NCBI GenBank assembly: GCA_022478985.1
Contig: JAKSZP010005610.1
Location: 1-64,000, forward strand
Source: Massospora cicadina
Taxonomy: Eukaryota; Entomophthoromycota; Entomophthoromycetes; Entomophthorales; Entomophthoraceae
Length of the DNA stretch: 64,000 nt
Direction: 5' to 3'
The position numbers were made by a program, and so were the translations under genes. The notes below the pieces were generated by a model that was not told the DNA's origin, did no database searches, and saw only the letters and a program-made list of their open reading frames with translations. Positions 47,720 to 59,734 of the stretch are shown here, piece after piece. Numbering within the stretch: position 1 is the stretch's first letter; every line of letters starts with the position of its first letter.

Positions 47720-49893
47720 AAGTCTGGAGGAGCATCCCTTCCGTTTGGACTGGGTGGCGTTCCTGTTTCCATCAAAAAGGGTCCAAAAGTCCAGATGCCC
47801 CTTTTGTCACACAGGGGAGACTTTGCCCACATGGTGGATGAGCGATGGGTAATAGCCTACCTATAAGGATCTCGCCATCAGTCCCCTTTTAACTTTGAAT
47901 GAATAAATATTTCAAATCAAGGGGATTTGTGCTGAGCTTTTAAATAGTTGACACTACCTTGGGATGAAAGGTTTAAACAAAATTGAGGGCAATGAGCCTT
48001 CAGCATCAAAGCCTGAGAGCTAAAACCCATGGCAACAAAGACCAACAGGCATTTAATTGCAGAAAATGTAGTAATAAGTTTAGAATTGTTGGCAAAACTT
48101 GATGGCATCAGGCCATTAGGAAATGTTGCAATAGTTCAAAACCCACCTCAGACACACCAAAATCTTTGCCTAATAATTCCTACTTGGCCAAACGGAAGTC
48201 AGAGTAATCAGGTGCGGGTGTGTTGGGTACCCCAAACCTGTTCCTAACCTAATGGGACCGCCCCTATGTGGGGTGTCCATGGGATGTTCCTGTTGCCCTT
48301 TGGGCAAAGAGCCATAACTATAGCTGCCAAAACCAAAGAAAATTGGCAATTTGGATATCCATAAGTTGGAAAATCGACTATGGGCTCTGCTAGTTGGCAG
48401 GCTAGCCAGTATGAAGACTGGTCAGCCCTTGCCATTTGACCTTAGGTTCGGGGCTAGCAGCGCTGTCTAACCCCTTGTCATGTCACCCGCACCATTTGGG
48501 AACCCTAGCCTCATTCCCTAAACAACTAAATAAATATAAACTTAAATAATATAAGAAAATGAGCAAAGGGAGATGTTTATTGAGAAGGAAGTGCCAGGTA
48601 TTTATACTATTTACAAAAGGGCTACTGCACCCACTGCTGACCTATTGGCTCTTCTGCTGGTTTTTACAGCCAACCTTTCTTCTTCTTTTTCTACACTATT
48701 CTCTTCCCTGGCGTCAACCCCCTTGCCCATCCTTCCCAAATGTCTGAATTAGTTTTGGCTCATCCTCAGCCTTAAGTCACCGGTGAGCCATATAAATGAT
48801 TAATCTAATTGAACTTCAAATTTGGATTTGACCTTTGAGTTGATAATAATGCACCAGAAACAACTTTAGTCACTTGCTTCAACTCAGAATTTTTTGGCAT
48901 CTTGCCGACATCTCTTCTCTACTTATCTCAGTTAACTGATTAGGAATCGCCTTATTCAGGCAATAATTATTATGCTAAATGAGGCACTGGAAACAACCTC
49001 AGCCACCTCAAATTCATAATTGTCGCATTCACTGACATCAAATAGCTAGTATAGGCAGTAAATTCATAGAAGGACGATTGAAATGAATACATTGGCTTTC
49101 TTCTGGAAATCCCACAACAGTCCATGAATGTCAGTTGGAATTGGACAATGATTCCGCTAACTGATACTAATTTGATCATCCTTGGATATTAGTCACTGGT
49201 GATCCTTATACTAATTTGGGGCCACCGAATCGCCCCACTTAAACCTAACTTCAAGCTCAGTGGAATAATAATTTCATCTTAACCGAAATTGGGGTGCAAC
49301 TAACCAGCAATCACATTAAATCATAAGAGATTCAGTCAATAAGTTAATCCTCCAAGATTGTCCATTTCATCCCAAATAACGCTAAATCATTGGAGGATTC
49401 CATCTGGTTAGTATTCCAACACCATGGATGAACTGACAGCAACTGGCATGCTGCCAACAATTTCCAAGTTGTTTAAAAATAATTCTTTTTTCTTACTCAA
49501 AGTTTGTTTGGTTAGGAAAATTTCTGAAGGCCCTGATCCTAAGTTTTGCTAAGCTATTCCTCAAATCAAACACTACTTAAGCAGTTGTAACATATTGAAA
49601 AAATTGATGGTTGATTTTCAAATTTTAAATTTCAATAAAAACTATGTTTAAAAATTTTGATTTCCCTCTATGTGACAAAAATCAAACTACCCATTTCAGT
49701 CTCATTTTCCCAGCACCTAAACCCATGGGCCCTGGGGCCATGACAGCCTGGTTCGTTGCAGGTTTTTTCCTCACACTTACGGCCCTTTTGCGTTTTCTGA
49801 TAGCAGCACCACTGGCATTTGGGCTTGCTTTCTTTGTGTCCAGGCATCCATGCAGGCAGTCTGGTCTAAACTTTATCTGCCGCCATCATGATA
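47717..49893 (+). repeat. Element D 3' LTR, interrupted by a copia-like solo LTR
   Basis: TGTAAGTCTGGAGG at the left; ends CCATCATGATA, where the usual CATGACA has one change. Without the insertion at 48364-49421 and its duplication it measures 1114 bp, against 1113 bp for the 5' LTR. TACTTAA at 49574 lies 32 nt before GATGGTTGATT at 49606. The frame 49644-49925 covers the U5 part and ends L-N-F-I-C-R-H-H-D. Confidence 0.9.
48364..49421 (-). mobile_element. Solo LTR, copia-like ends (1058 bp)
   Basis: On the minus strand it starts TGTTGGAATACTAACC and ends TTTTCCAACT, nearly the perfect TGTTGGAA...TTCCAACA pair common in Ty1/copia LTRs. Flanks (plus strand) are CCATA (48359-48363) and CCATG (49422-49426), a 5-bp duplication with one change. 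A TATA-like TATAAATACC and an AATAAA lie in the right order (minus strand, about 48605-48570). No coding sequence is attached, so assignment to copia rests on the ends only. Confidence 0.72.
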
Positions 49894-50564
49894 GACCCCG
49901 TGAAGAGCAAATACATGAGATATGAATAGCTTAGCTATATTAGCTGCAGTTACAGTGGTCCTGCAGGATATAAAATGGGAGAATTTTGTAAAACGGTTTA
50001 CCACTACCATGATGGCAGCGTAGCTATCAGATGCAGGTAACAGCACAATAAAATCCACCATTAAGGAAGTCCAAGGCCCTTCAGCCTTTTATACTGGTAC
50101 TAGCAACCCCGCGAGGGGCTGGCAATTCAGTTTCATTTGGTTAAGGAAAAGGTACTCTTTACAATAGCTGTCAACCTGCACAGCTAATCCCTTCCAATTG
50201 TAAGTACGGCAAATTAGCTCCAAAGTCTTTGCCTTCCCAGGATGTCCAATCGTGATTCTGCCATGGTTGGCCCAGATGATTTCCAGGGTAGGGGTCCAGC
50301 AGGAGCCCATAGTCGTCCATGAAACCACACCATTTTGTCCTTCACGTGGTATATTCTAGTGATAATTTTCTAATTTAACTTGCTCTTGGTGAGGACCAAT
50401 GTATATTTTGCTGACAAGAGCTGAGAAAGGACCACCTTTCTGAACATACCATATTCCTCCGCATATTCCAGAGGAGCAAGCGCTGACCCATAGGTCATGG
50501 GAGAGGGATGTTGGGATACAATCTTACCTGGCGGAATCATCAAGTGGGTGTTGTGTACCTCCAA
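49894..50564 (-). pseudogene. Element C integrase, N-terminal half
   Basis: Minus strand. The zinc region is in 50328-50089 (G-H-P-G-K-A-K-T-L-E-L-I, W-K-G-L). The core start is in 50061-49894 (D-F-I-V-L-L-P-A-S, A-I-M-V-V-V-N-R-F-T-K-F-S-H-F-I) and ends F-I-S-H-V-F-A-L-H-G-V at the D insertion. 50564-50370 is the linker from RNase H. Confidence 0.87.
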
Positions 50565-51800
50565 CTCCTTTGGATATGGAGCTTACGCAGGATTTAGGCT
50601 CAAAGCATCCACCAAACCATTCTCCTTGCCCTTTGAAAACTCATAAGAAAACAGATTTGGCCAAGGTCTCATGCCAGCGGGTTTGCTGTGTTGTCAAGAA
50701 AGAAGGTGCGCAGTATTACAACAAGGCATTGTGATCTGTACGAATGCGAAATGGTTGAGATGAGCCATTAAAATTATGACTCTAATAGGTAATTTCTTCA
50801 ACCACTAATAACAGTTTGTCATAAACGACGTAGTTTAACTCAGGCAGAGACATCTTTTGAGAGAAATATTCCACCAGATGCCCTATTCCATCTTGACCTA
50901 CTTTTAATAAGGCCGCCGCTATGGCAAAGTTAGAGGCATCAGTAGCCACCATAAAATCCTTTATGTGATTGACATGGCAAAGGCTGTATGTATACAGCAA
51001 GGTGCACTTTACCGCTTGAAAGGCATCCTGAAAAACGGGAAACCATTGGAGCACATTTTTACCACTTGCCTTGTACAAGGGCGTCACCACCTCAAAAAAT
51101 TGGCGTGAATTCTTTAAGGAACGTACACGTCCCCAAGAAACTCCTCAATTACTTAACCAAAGGTGGTGTGGGCCACTCAAATATCGCCTTCTCCTTGTCT
51201 GGAGTTATCACGTGGCCTTGACAAACATGTCTTTGCCCAAGAAGATGACCTGAGACTTAAAGAACTCGCACTTACTAATTCTAGCATAAGGTCAGCTGCC
51301 CTTAAACTCTCCACCACTTTCTGAAGGGGTATATCATGAGATTCTGTATTTGAGAGAAATACCAGAATATCATCCTTGTAAGCCACCACGCACACACCCA
51401 GCAGATCTCCTGGGGTCTCATCTATAAGGCATTGAAAGATAGCCGGAGCGTTTTTAAGCTCAAAGGGAATAACCCAAAAACTGGAAGATTTTTTTAGGGT
51501 AAAAATGCATTTAGCCACTCCTGGCCCATCTTAATACAGATCTGATTGGATGCATTTAGCCAATCCAGTTTGGATAAGACATTTCGCCTTCTCCACATAG
51601 TGAGCAATCTTGGAGTCCACCAGGATGGGATGCAAGTCTGGGACTGTGATGTTGTTAAGATTCCTATAATTTACACACAAGCGTTAAGTACCATCAGCCT
51701 TCTCCAAAAGAGAAGTGAGGAGCATACTGGGGTGGTACACTGAAATATCGCGCCTTTAGCTAACTGCTCTTTGATGTAACACATCCAAGGACGCTTTCCC
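50565..51800 (-). pseudogene. Element C reverse transcriptase and RNase H
   Basis: RT N-terminal blocks run from 51790 (Y-I-K-E-Q-L-A-K-G-A-I-F). P-F-E-L-K-N-A-P-A-I-F-Q and V-V-A-Y-K-D-D-I-L-V-F are in 51518-51177; the polymerase box keeps both aspartates but has K for the usual hydrophobic residue. RNase H is in 51090-50782: V-A-T-D-A-S-N-F-A-I-A-A-A-L, V-E-Y-F-S-Q-K-M-S, E-L-N-Y-V-V-Y-D-K-L-L. Stops separate the pieces. Confidence 0.87.
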
Positions 51801-53945
51801 CGTACAGTCAAAGGGTACATGAGAGAAGATATACGCACCAGATCAACAGTGAGCTTAAACTTGCAATCAAACTCCAAAAGAGTTGGTAGTAGATTGGCTG
51901 ACGCTACACAAAACGAAGATTCCAGCTCATTCAAACAGGCTTGTAAGGGTATCTCCAGAGAGGGCTTCAGCAACGGATCAATACTGAGAAGGATATTAGG
52001 CCAGTGGGGCAGATCAACCTGAGGATTTGCCTCAGACAAGGGGACAAATAATTTGTGACAATTCTTCAAAGTTAAGTATAAGGTATTATCTTTCAAGTTG
52101 GTTCTGACGTTAAACTTTTGCCACCACTCTACTCCCAAAATAACGGGGTACAAGAGGTCTTTGATATCTTGGAAGCGGTCAGCCAAATGATATTTTTCAA
52201 CTTGATTATCTACTAACCCCGGAACTTTCAGAGTGGGAAAGCCTTGGGAAGTCCCTCCCCTAACCATACCACCTGCAATTAATTCAACTCAAGGTAGTCG
52301 CCAGGTCTTATTCAGTAAAATTTCAGAGGCTCTTGTATCCACCAGAATAATTGGCTGATTTTCCCTGAAGGGGATGAAAGCGTAGCAGTCAACAAAAAAT
52401 ATTCAGAATGGTCTTTATTAAAAGCAGCAAACGCTTTCACCCCACCATAAAACTCTTCATCAGGCATAAGCATGACTCCAGGGTATGTTTTCGCATCATA
52501 AAGTGGAGAGGATTATTGGCCGCTCTCACTACTGAGGCCACATATCCCACCATATCTTCAGCAGTTACATAGACATTTTATATTATATAAGCTCTTTTTT
52601 CCACCCCCTGCATTCTGCGGATCATGGTAGGGGTCAAGTGGGGGTTCTCAGGTGTAATATGATATACTGAAACTAGGGTCCTTGTCAGAGCTTCAAGAGC
52701 TGATAAATGGCTCGTTTTTTTGTATATTATTTGCATTATAAAATTCGTTTTTAGGCGTTAATAACCCCACATCTGCTCCAATAGCCAGTTGCGCCTCGTT
52801 ATGCAGGGCCATCACCACCAAACCCTTTGTCAATGCTCCAGTCTGCACAGTGGGAACACGGAGCAAAGAAAATCGTTATTATTGATTCGTTTTTTGTTAT
52901 ATTTGTCTAGACTCTTCTGGGCCCTCAAATTCCGCCGAAAGAGGGAGATGATTGGTGGACAGCTCTACCCCGTTTAAGGGAAAAACACTAGTAGTGAGCG
53001 CATATCTATAGGGGCTGCGCAGGTGACATCATTGTGGCGAATTTTTGAAACCATTAATTTAAACTTGAGGCTAAACCCCTGTTCACCCTCAAATTCGCCA
53101 AAACTTAAAGAATAGACGGATAAGATTTCTACTTTTTGAGGGGTGCACATGAGTTTTTGGGACCCTATTTATAGGGGCTGCCTCAGGTGAAAAATGACAG
53201 CCAAATTACATGTCCCCTTCCAGGTGGGGCAGGGAAACCGCCTCAAAGAGCTTCAATAAGTTGGTTAAAGTTGGGCGGGGGTGACTTCCAAATTGGGAAA
53301 TTTCTTATGGGGAGGACAAAGGTGGAATGGAGAAATAACATTTTAAAATTTTTGGGCAAAGAATGGCCTGTTCTCTTTCACAAAATTTATTTTAAATATA
53401 ATTCTACCAGGTGGCTAGCTTGGTGCAGAGAAAAGAACTCATAGAAGGTGTGGATGGATAACACGTCAGGATGACGCTGCTCCAGAACTCACTCCAAAAC
53501 CTTCGCTGTTTTCCACAAAAGCAGCTATGCGTGGAACACTGAAAAAATTAAGTCGGCGACCTCTGAAGACAGCAGATGTAGAAAATCTACCCCACGCAAG
53601 GGTGGATGAAAACCATACAATTTGTTACTACCAAAAGAAGCTTCTGGCGAGAGTGAAGCAAAAGTAGGTTGAATTTTAAAATGAATCTTAGAGAAAAGTT
53701 GGTAATTGCAACAACAGGATCACAAAGGGTCCAAGCCCATTAGGCATGAGAAGGTAGGGTGGGCATTTCCCAGTTGGTAGTCACAAGAATAACGCCAAGA
53801 TGCACCAAAACAAAAACCAAACAAGAAAACCGTGGTGAGCACCATAGTAGCCATGACAAATGGACAGAGCACACAATTTACACATAGTGAAAGCCCCAAA
53901 AGGGAGAATTCTCATGCACATAAAATAAAAATGCTGGTTAACTAA
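51801..53945 (-). pseudogene. Element C protease and gag region
   Basis: Minus strand. 52267-51801 carries the second half of a retropepsin (P-V-I-L-G-V-E-W-W-Q-K-F, near 52150) and the lead into RT. The active-site triad of the protease was not found cleanly upstream, where V-D-T-R-A-S occurs near 52340 in place of D-T-G-A. The gag region (52400-53945) has only broken frames; one reads H-P-D-V-L-S-I-H-T-F near 53480. Nothing in it can be assigned. Confidence 0.65.
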
Positions 53946-54360
53946 TGTCAAGAGAGTGTCTGTAACTTTATTTTTCTAGAGAAGTGGTGCAGGATGCACT
54001 GCCACACCTCCAGGGAATTAGTCATTAGCAATATTGGAAAAAGGGCACCGTGGAGGGTGCTGAAGAAAAAGGGACCCAGGGCAAGGGTGTGCAATATGGT
54101 ATATAGTAGTATACAGCAAATAAACAACAAAACTTAGTGAACCTTAAAAGGGAATCCATAACTAAGTGAAGATTTGTGCTGTGGTGCTTAGATGCCTTGA
54201 TATAGAGGGGACCAGGGCGTCCCAGCGGTGCACAAGATACTGTAGATAATTTTTAAAATAAGATGACCAACGTTATTAGAAATCTTCTCAAGGAGGTCCA
54301 TGCACAGGTTCACCCAAGGAACTGTATTCAAAATAATGTAAATTAACAGGGTTTATTATT
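53946..54360 (-). repeat. Element C 5' LTR, truncated
   Basis: Matches 33555-33990. The homology stops near 54360, where F-family or unassigned sequence begins, so about 470 bp are missing. Confidence 0.85.
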
Positions 54361-56240
54361 ATCTTTCTTTCACATCAATACCCAAATTGAAGCCAAATTT
54401 GGACAAAAAAAATACAAAAATAACCACTTGATCAAGCCAAAACTTACCTATATTAATGCAATCGACGCCTGCTGCCCTGGTTTAGGTGGTGGTGCGCCAC
54501 CATCTGGCATCTTTCAGCCGCCACTGAAGCGCACCAGGGCCGGCTCTGCAGCACTTCCAATACTACCAGGCGTTATGTCCCCCCTCAGGACTTGGCCCAC
54601 CACCTTGCTAGCTCTCAGGTGGTGCTCCCACGGAGCAATTTGCATTTTAGCCTCTATATTGAATATGGGAATCTCTTCCCATATGCAAGCGCAGCCATCA
54701 TCGAGATGGCCATGGTGGTTTTCAAATTCACTGGCTATATTGACTACTGCCCCTTTAAAGGGTACTTCAACATTGAATTCCTCTCTGAAGCTGATGCAGA
54801 GCAGCCAAGCTGCATTTAATTTTTAAAAACATCCCTTTGCCCACCGTTCAAATCCAGCTCCTGGATGAGGCCATTTTGGTGGTTCAGATCGCTGGGTTGC
54901 CCTCTTTCCTTTCCCCCAAATGCCTCCCCATGAGCTCACGGAGGGTTTGGCCATTTATGGTGCAGACCCTGTGTTGCAGTTTGTGGTTCCCAATGGGGCA
55001 GATTGGTTGGCAGGGCCTCACACCTTTGCAACAATCCGCCCATTTCATCATGACTTCACCTCACAATTCCCCCCACACACACCATGATCAGATCTGCCCC
55101 TGATCACCCATTCTGGGCACATGTCAAAAACAGCTGCGCCATTTGCCCCTTGTGCTTTTAGCTTGACCACTCAAAGTGCAAGTGCCCCATGGTTGCCACT
55201 TTCACCGCATCTGCCACTCAGGGCTCAGGTGTCACCCCAGTGGCTGCCTTGCCCCAATTTTTTGATTGGGGCTCAATCTTTCACCCCCAACATTGGGAGA
55301 TTCTGGCGCTGCTTCCAAAGTGGCGGGCAATCAAAATTTAAGAAAATTTAAAGTTTTTTGAAATCTGACTGGATTGTATCCTGAGTCAATGGCTGAACCA
55401 GTTTCAGATGAGCTTCCATGGTCAACAGCACATGGCCAATCAGCTCCAGCCACAGCCCCAATTCCTGTGGCTGGCCCAGCGCTGCCCAATCCAATCCATT
55501 CAAGGCTCTCAAATGGATTGATGAGGATGAATGGCCGTACTATGTGAAACCTGATTTTGCTTTGGAGGAGTTCTTTGTGGATTCTCCCATATCTCACTCA
55601 TGCCATTTTCGTCCAAAAAACGAGTTTCTCATTTACAAAAATATTAACGAAATGGCAGTTGCAGCTGGAGCTGCCCTGGCCAACACCCTCCTCCGCCAGC
55701 AACTCCATGGGGCAATGGAGCCCCTGTTGAGGGTATTCCTATCCCCAATTTTGCTCATGATTTTGAGGAAGATGTGAAGTATGAAATTGAGGAGCTTGCT
55801 TTTTGTGCGAGCTGTACTTGCATCAATGCAGCAAAAACTTCTCTTTATCCCCATTTATCCCAAAACCCGCTGGCGCATCAAGTCATTTACTTTTGTGCTA
55901 GCTCTCATCACTTCCGCTGGCATCAACTTGCTCAATATGTTGAGGCGATGGACACCACCGGCCTCATTAACAAAGAAAACCCCCAACTATACCTCCTTAT
56001 GCCCCATGTCACTGATGCTCCCACCCCAACGCTGTCCTCCATGGTCCACCAGCTAAATCGGGTGCCAGACAAAAGTTTACACAAAGCCTCCTCGCCATCT
56101 GATATGGCTTCCTAAGCTGATAACCTAGGGGCTATGATAGGAATTTTTTTAATTTATGATAATCCCCTCATTTGGCCCATTTGCATTTAAAGATGTGTGG
56201 CGGCTCCCCCTTTTGGGTTGGGCACCACTAGTACAAAAAA
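54361..56240 (+). pseudogene. F-family retroposon, copy 3: longest gag-like gene
   Basis: Homology to copy 1 starts at about 54470. Blocks in order: A-H-H-L-A-S-S-Q-V-V, S-N-L-H-F-S-L, P-F-K-G-Y-F-N-I-E-F (54592-54819); V-V-Q-I-A-G-L-P near 54875; the CCHC knuckle at 55144-55186 (C-P-L-C, then D-H and C-K-C, with one stop inside); an acidic linker; a C-terminal domain (55540-56113) ending D-A-P-T-P-T-L-S-S-M-V-H-Q-L and stopping near 56115. The 3' untranslated part, about 115 bp, ends in GGGCACCACTAGTAC and an A run at 56234. Copy 2 ends at the same place. No RT follows. I do not recognise the protein family; the knuckle suggests RNA binding. Confidence 0.68.
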
Positions 56241-57733
56241 ATCAATATAGAATCATCAGAACAAGTTGCTTATCTTTTTGTAAATGAGGCAGGTCAACCT
56301 TGGGACAAATATACCACGCCAAGTTTTTTAAGCCTGTGCTAGTTTCAAACCTGTGTTTAATCAAAACATGACCCAGAATGGAGCAGGAACCACCCTGATA
56401 TGCTACCACTCCTCAAGTTGCTTATCTTTTATAACAACTAAGATCAAACATTTTTATTATTTGTCTAGGACAGTGTATATATACTAATAACTTAACTTTT
56501 TGTAGTAGTATTAAATTTTACTTATAACATTATTTTCCTGCATCATTGTTGTGTTATATTTTAGAAATGGTTCCAATTGAAATGATTTTAATTTTGTGGT
56601 TCTCCAACTTCTTTTTTCACCTGATAAAACTATCCAGAAGATTTAAAGTCAAGTAATTTATTCCATAATGTTTAATGACTTAAATTTTTGCATTATGCAA
56701 TAATTTATATCACATGCTATAACTAGTTCTTAACATAGCAACAAGAACTATGGCCTGTAAATTTAGTTTATGCACATTTTTTGTATGCTAATGCGCTAAG
56801 ATTAGCTGTTCATGTACCTATGGAACTTATGGTTTATAAACTTTACTATACAATTCTTATACTATATCTTCACTTCCATAGATCCTTTTTTCCATTACAG
56901 CTATATTGCACCTTATATGTGCTTTGCACCTTAGGCTTTAATTTACTTGTCTGAAAATTTATATTACTCTAATAGTTAGCTACATGGATCTATAGAGGCT
57001 TTTGAAATTTAATTTACCAATAGCTGGATTATGTGTTGACTTATAACTTGGATCCTTGCTTGAGTTTTTTTAAAATTATAAGTATAAAACTATAGACATG
57101 TAATATTCAATACGCGCTTTCTTCCCCATTACCACTTTGATATTCCTCCTTAATCTTTTAATCTTAGCTTTGACCAAACATTGTGATCTCACATATATTT
57201 TATTGCATAATAGTTAATAATCTGCCTTGTAAATTATTCAGCTATCAGGTGTTTATTTAATTTTCCATTTGTAAGATTTTGAATCATCTCAGTTATCCAT
57301 GCAGCCCAGACTGATAGCTTTTTTGTAAATCTTTATATCTAAATCCTTCTATTTCTTTACTGTTTTCTTACTGCTTCTATATAGTATATGAAAAGCATGT
57401 TCTTATAATAATGCTAATTTTAAATGCATACTTTTATTTACAATTAAATTAAAATTATGCACATATTGATTTCTCATATGTCTAGTTGCTTCTTAAATTT
57501 TTGCTAGACTTAGTATACATGAACCTATAGTCATTTAGAAAAAAGTGGACGATACCTTCAATATGTGCAAGTTTGATTATGATAAAAAACTTGTGTAATT
57601 AATTTTAAAATTAGTTATTGTTTTCAAAAAGTAACAATTTCTGTTGCCAATTTCATTAATTACTTTTCACTTAATGGCTGTATAATACAAGGCAGCCTAT
57701 GTCATATTTAACACTAGTGTATTCCCTAGTAAG
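56241..57733. other. AT-rich spacer, no gene seen
   Basis: 1.5 kb with many homopolymer runs and no frame of note. Confidence 0.55.
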
Positions 57734-59375
57734 TGTAAGTCCTGGGGACCAGCCCCTGCAACTGGATAGGGAGCAACACCCCTTTCAGACAAAAAGGGGT
57801 CCAAAGGCCCATGTGGACCCCCTGTCACAATTGAGCGACTTGGCGCATGTGGTAGATGAGCGCTGGGTGACTGCCCTTCCCCCCAAAGACAACCAGGTTT
57901 CTCCCCTCCCCCTCCTCAACCTTGGTAAGCCTAATAGAGGGGGTCTGTCATGAGATTATGCGAGCCAGGGGCCATGGGCAGGCCCCTGGGACCCCTCACT
58001 CACCAGGGAAATCATGCCAAAATTTTGTGGAAATAGTCAGTACTATTGTCTGAGCACAGCCTGCAAATTCTGGGCTTTAGGAGCCGGTCTGGACTATCTG
58101 GGGCCAGAAATCAGATCGGAGCACAATTTGGGTTTCAAACCAGGTTGCAAGCAACTCGGACCAGTTGCCCCTACTCCCTGGGATGGATCCAGGTAGTTCA
58201 GATCGCGCAAATAGTCAGAGAAAGAGTTCAGGCCAGGTTGCAAATGACCCAGCATGGTGGCCACAGCCCCCCAGACAAATCTGGGGAATCCAAACCATTT
58301 AAACAGGCTGACTCAGATGGTCAGGGCCCAGATTGGTACCATCGACCTGGCTTGGCCCCAAAAATTGGAAAATCTGCAAAAGTTTTTTTAATTTTTGCCA
58401 AGATCTCAGACATCCCCCCCACCCTCCACCCCACCAGCCAACCAAATCCCATCGCCAATCCCCAATCAACCAATCCCTTGGCACCTCCACTATGTGATTC
58501 TCCCCATATTTAAGGCAACTGCCCTGTTGAGGGGCAGTTGTTGGTTCATTTTCTAATCTTCCCGCGCTTTGCACTAAATAAAACTTGAATACCCAAGACA
58601 CCTTGCTGCGGCCTCCATCTGTTTACTTTTTTCAAAATTATGCCAATTGATCTAGCAAAGCATGCTGTTATCCAGATACTCATCCCTATGTTTGCTGACT
58701 GAGTCATCCAGTCGCTCGACCCCACCATGTGGTGGCAGATTGTATCCACCATAAACTGTCTCACCCCCTGACAATGAAGTTGCTTCTCCGTCCACTTTTG
58801 TGTATCTGTCTAGCGCGAATCCATCCGTTTGCTATGTTGCTGGGGTCTCCAAGACTGCTCCCCTGTTGGAGCAGCGCCCAGGCGCCCCTGCCCCAGTGCT
58901 CATGAACTCAGCCCCCATACCTGGCTCATCCGCCACTGGCCCCAACCACCAGAGGACCCTGGAGCACCCCGCCCAAGGGGAGCTCGGCCCTAACACTCAC
59001 TGCGGGTCCATTTCCCTCTCTGCCTGCCCCCGTTTGCACGGCGGCCTTGGTGCCACCCCTCACTGGTGTGCAAACTCACCGGTTCAAAGCCTAAGGCCAG
59101 CAACCGCAAACCTTGGAGGAGTCATCATCCTCCCTGCCTCCCCCACCCTTGGGGGTTGCCCCTGCAAGACTTGCGGTTGCCCCCATTGTAACCATCTGGT
59201 TTGCCTTAGGGGCCTTCAGTATGTTAATGAGCTTTTTTTCCTCATGTCCCCAATAGATCTCCCCTACTTCAAGTCGCTTGAACCACTGTGCCATTAGCAT
59301 TCTGGGCTCTCCACTGGGTGCTCACACACCCAGACTGGGAGCCCAGTCTAATTCTTATCAGCTGCATCCATGACA
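57734..59375 (+). mobile_element. Family-1 solo LTR (1642 bp), longest copy
   Basis: Starts TGTAAGTCCTGGGG and ends GCATCCATGACA; flanks GTAAG (57729-57733) and ATAAG (59376-59380) differ at one base. Longer than other copies, mainly in the middle. The frame 58800-59297 contains C-x2-C, C-P-x2-C-N-H-L-V-C-type cysteines (59161-59200), but it lies in the U5 part and may be only part of the LTR-encoded frame. The end reads L-A-F-W-A-L-H-W-V-L-T-H-P-D-W, as in other copies. Confidence 0.85.
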
Positions 59376-59734
59376 ATAAGAGGGTACTTCAAAAAGGTTT
59401 GGTTTACAAGTTATAAAATGATGTAAAGTTGAGGCTACTGACAAATTTTATTTATATAGAAAATAAAGACCAGCTGATACATATCATTATATTATCACTA
59501 CCAAGGCAATCCATAATGCTACTTTGGATCTTGTCAAACTCCCTACATATCTTTTATTCTAACTAGCTATTATAAGGATAAGAAATCTATGTATATTGAT
59601 GGTTTATTTAATATATTTATTGGTATTCAATCTCAAATCTTGAGTTATAGACATTATAATGATATTCTCTATACTTGTGCATGATCTAAAGGTTTCTGCG
59701 CTGGGTGAGTGTCTTATAACTCTCATTTCCATAT
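59376..59734. other. Short AT-rich spacer between a solo LTR and element G
   Basis: No gene or repeat recognised. Confidence 0.5.

Larger units (their letters stand above)
35408..49893 (+). mobile_element. Element D: family-1 Ty3/gypsy chromovirus with perfect 5-bp target duplication
   Basis: GACCC at 35403-35407 and 49894-49898 flank it. The 5' LTR is 35408-36520 (1113 bp). The 3' LTR is 47717-49893, which is 1114 bp once its nested LTR and duplication are removed. Internal order: primer site, gag-like part, protease, RT, RNase H, integrase (split by element E), chromodomain-like part, polypurine tract AAAAGGGAAGGGTAA. This order is that of chromoviruses. Stops and frameshifts show it is no longer active. 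Confidence 0.92.
33555..54360 (-). mobile_element. Element C: family-3 Ty3/gypsy element, split by element D
   Basis: Minus-strand relic: 5' LTR (53946-54360, truncated), gag region, protease, RT, RNase H, integrase and 3' LTR (33555-34439). Element D (35408-49893) sits in the integrase gene: F-A-L-H-G-V on one side and V-P-Q-E-I-I-G-D-C-G-P-Q-F on the other, with GACCC at both edges. Its RT and integrase differ from families 1 and 2, so it is a separate lineage. Confidence 0.85.

Noticed and set aside
53928..53945. Self-priming in element C (GGTTAACTAA next to the LTR versus GGTTCACTAA within it)
   Set aside because: One mismatch, no TATA-like box at the right distance, and the second LTR copy does not fit; too weak.
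58800..59297. 165-codon frame with cysteine pairs (C-x2-C, C-x4-C)
   Set aside because: It falls in the U5 part of a solo LTR; the cysteine pattern is not a canonical knuckle and is not shared by other copies.
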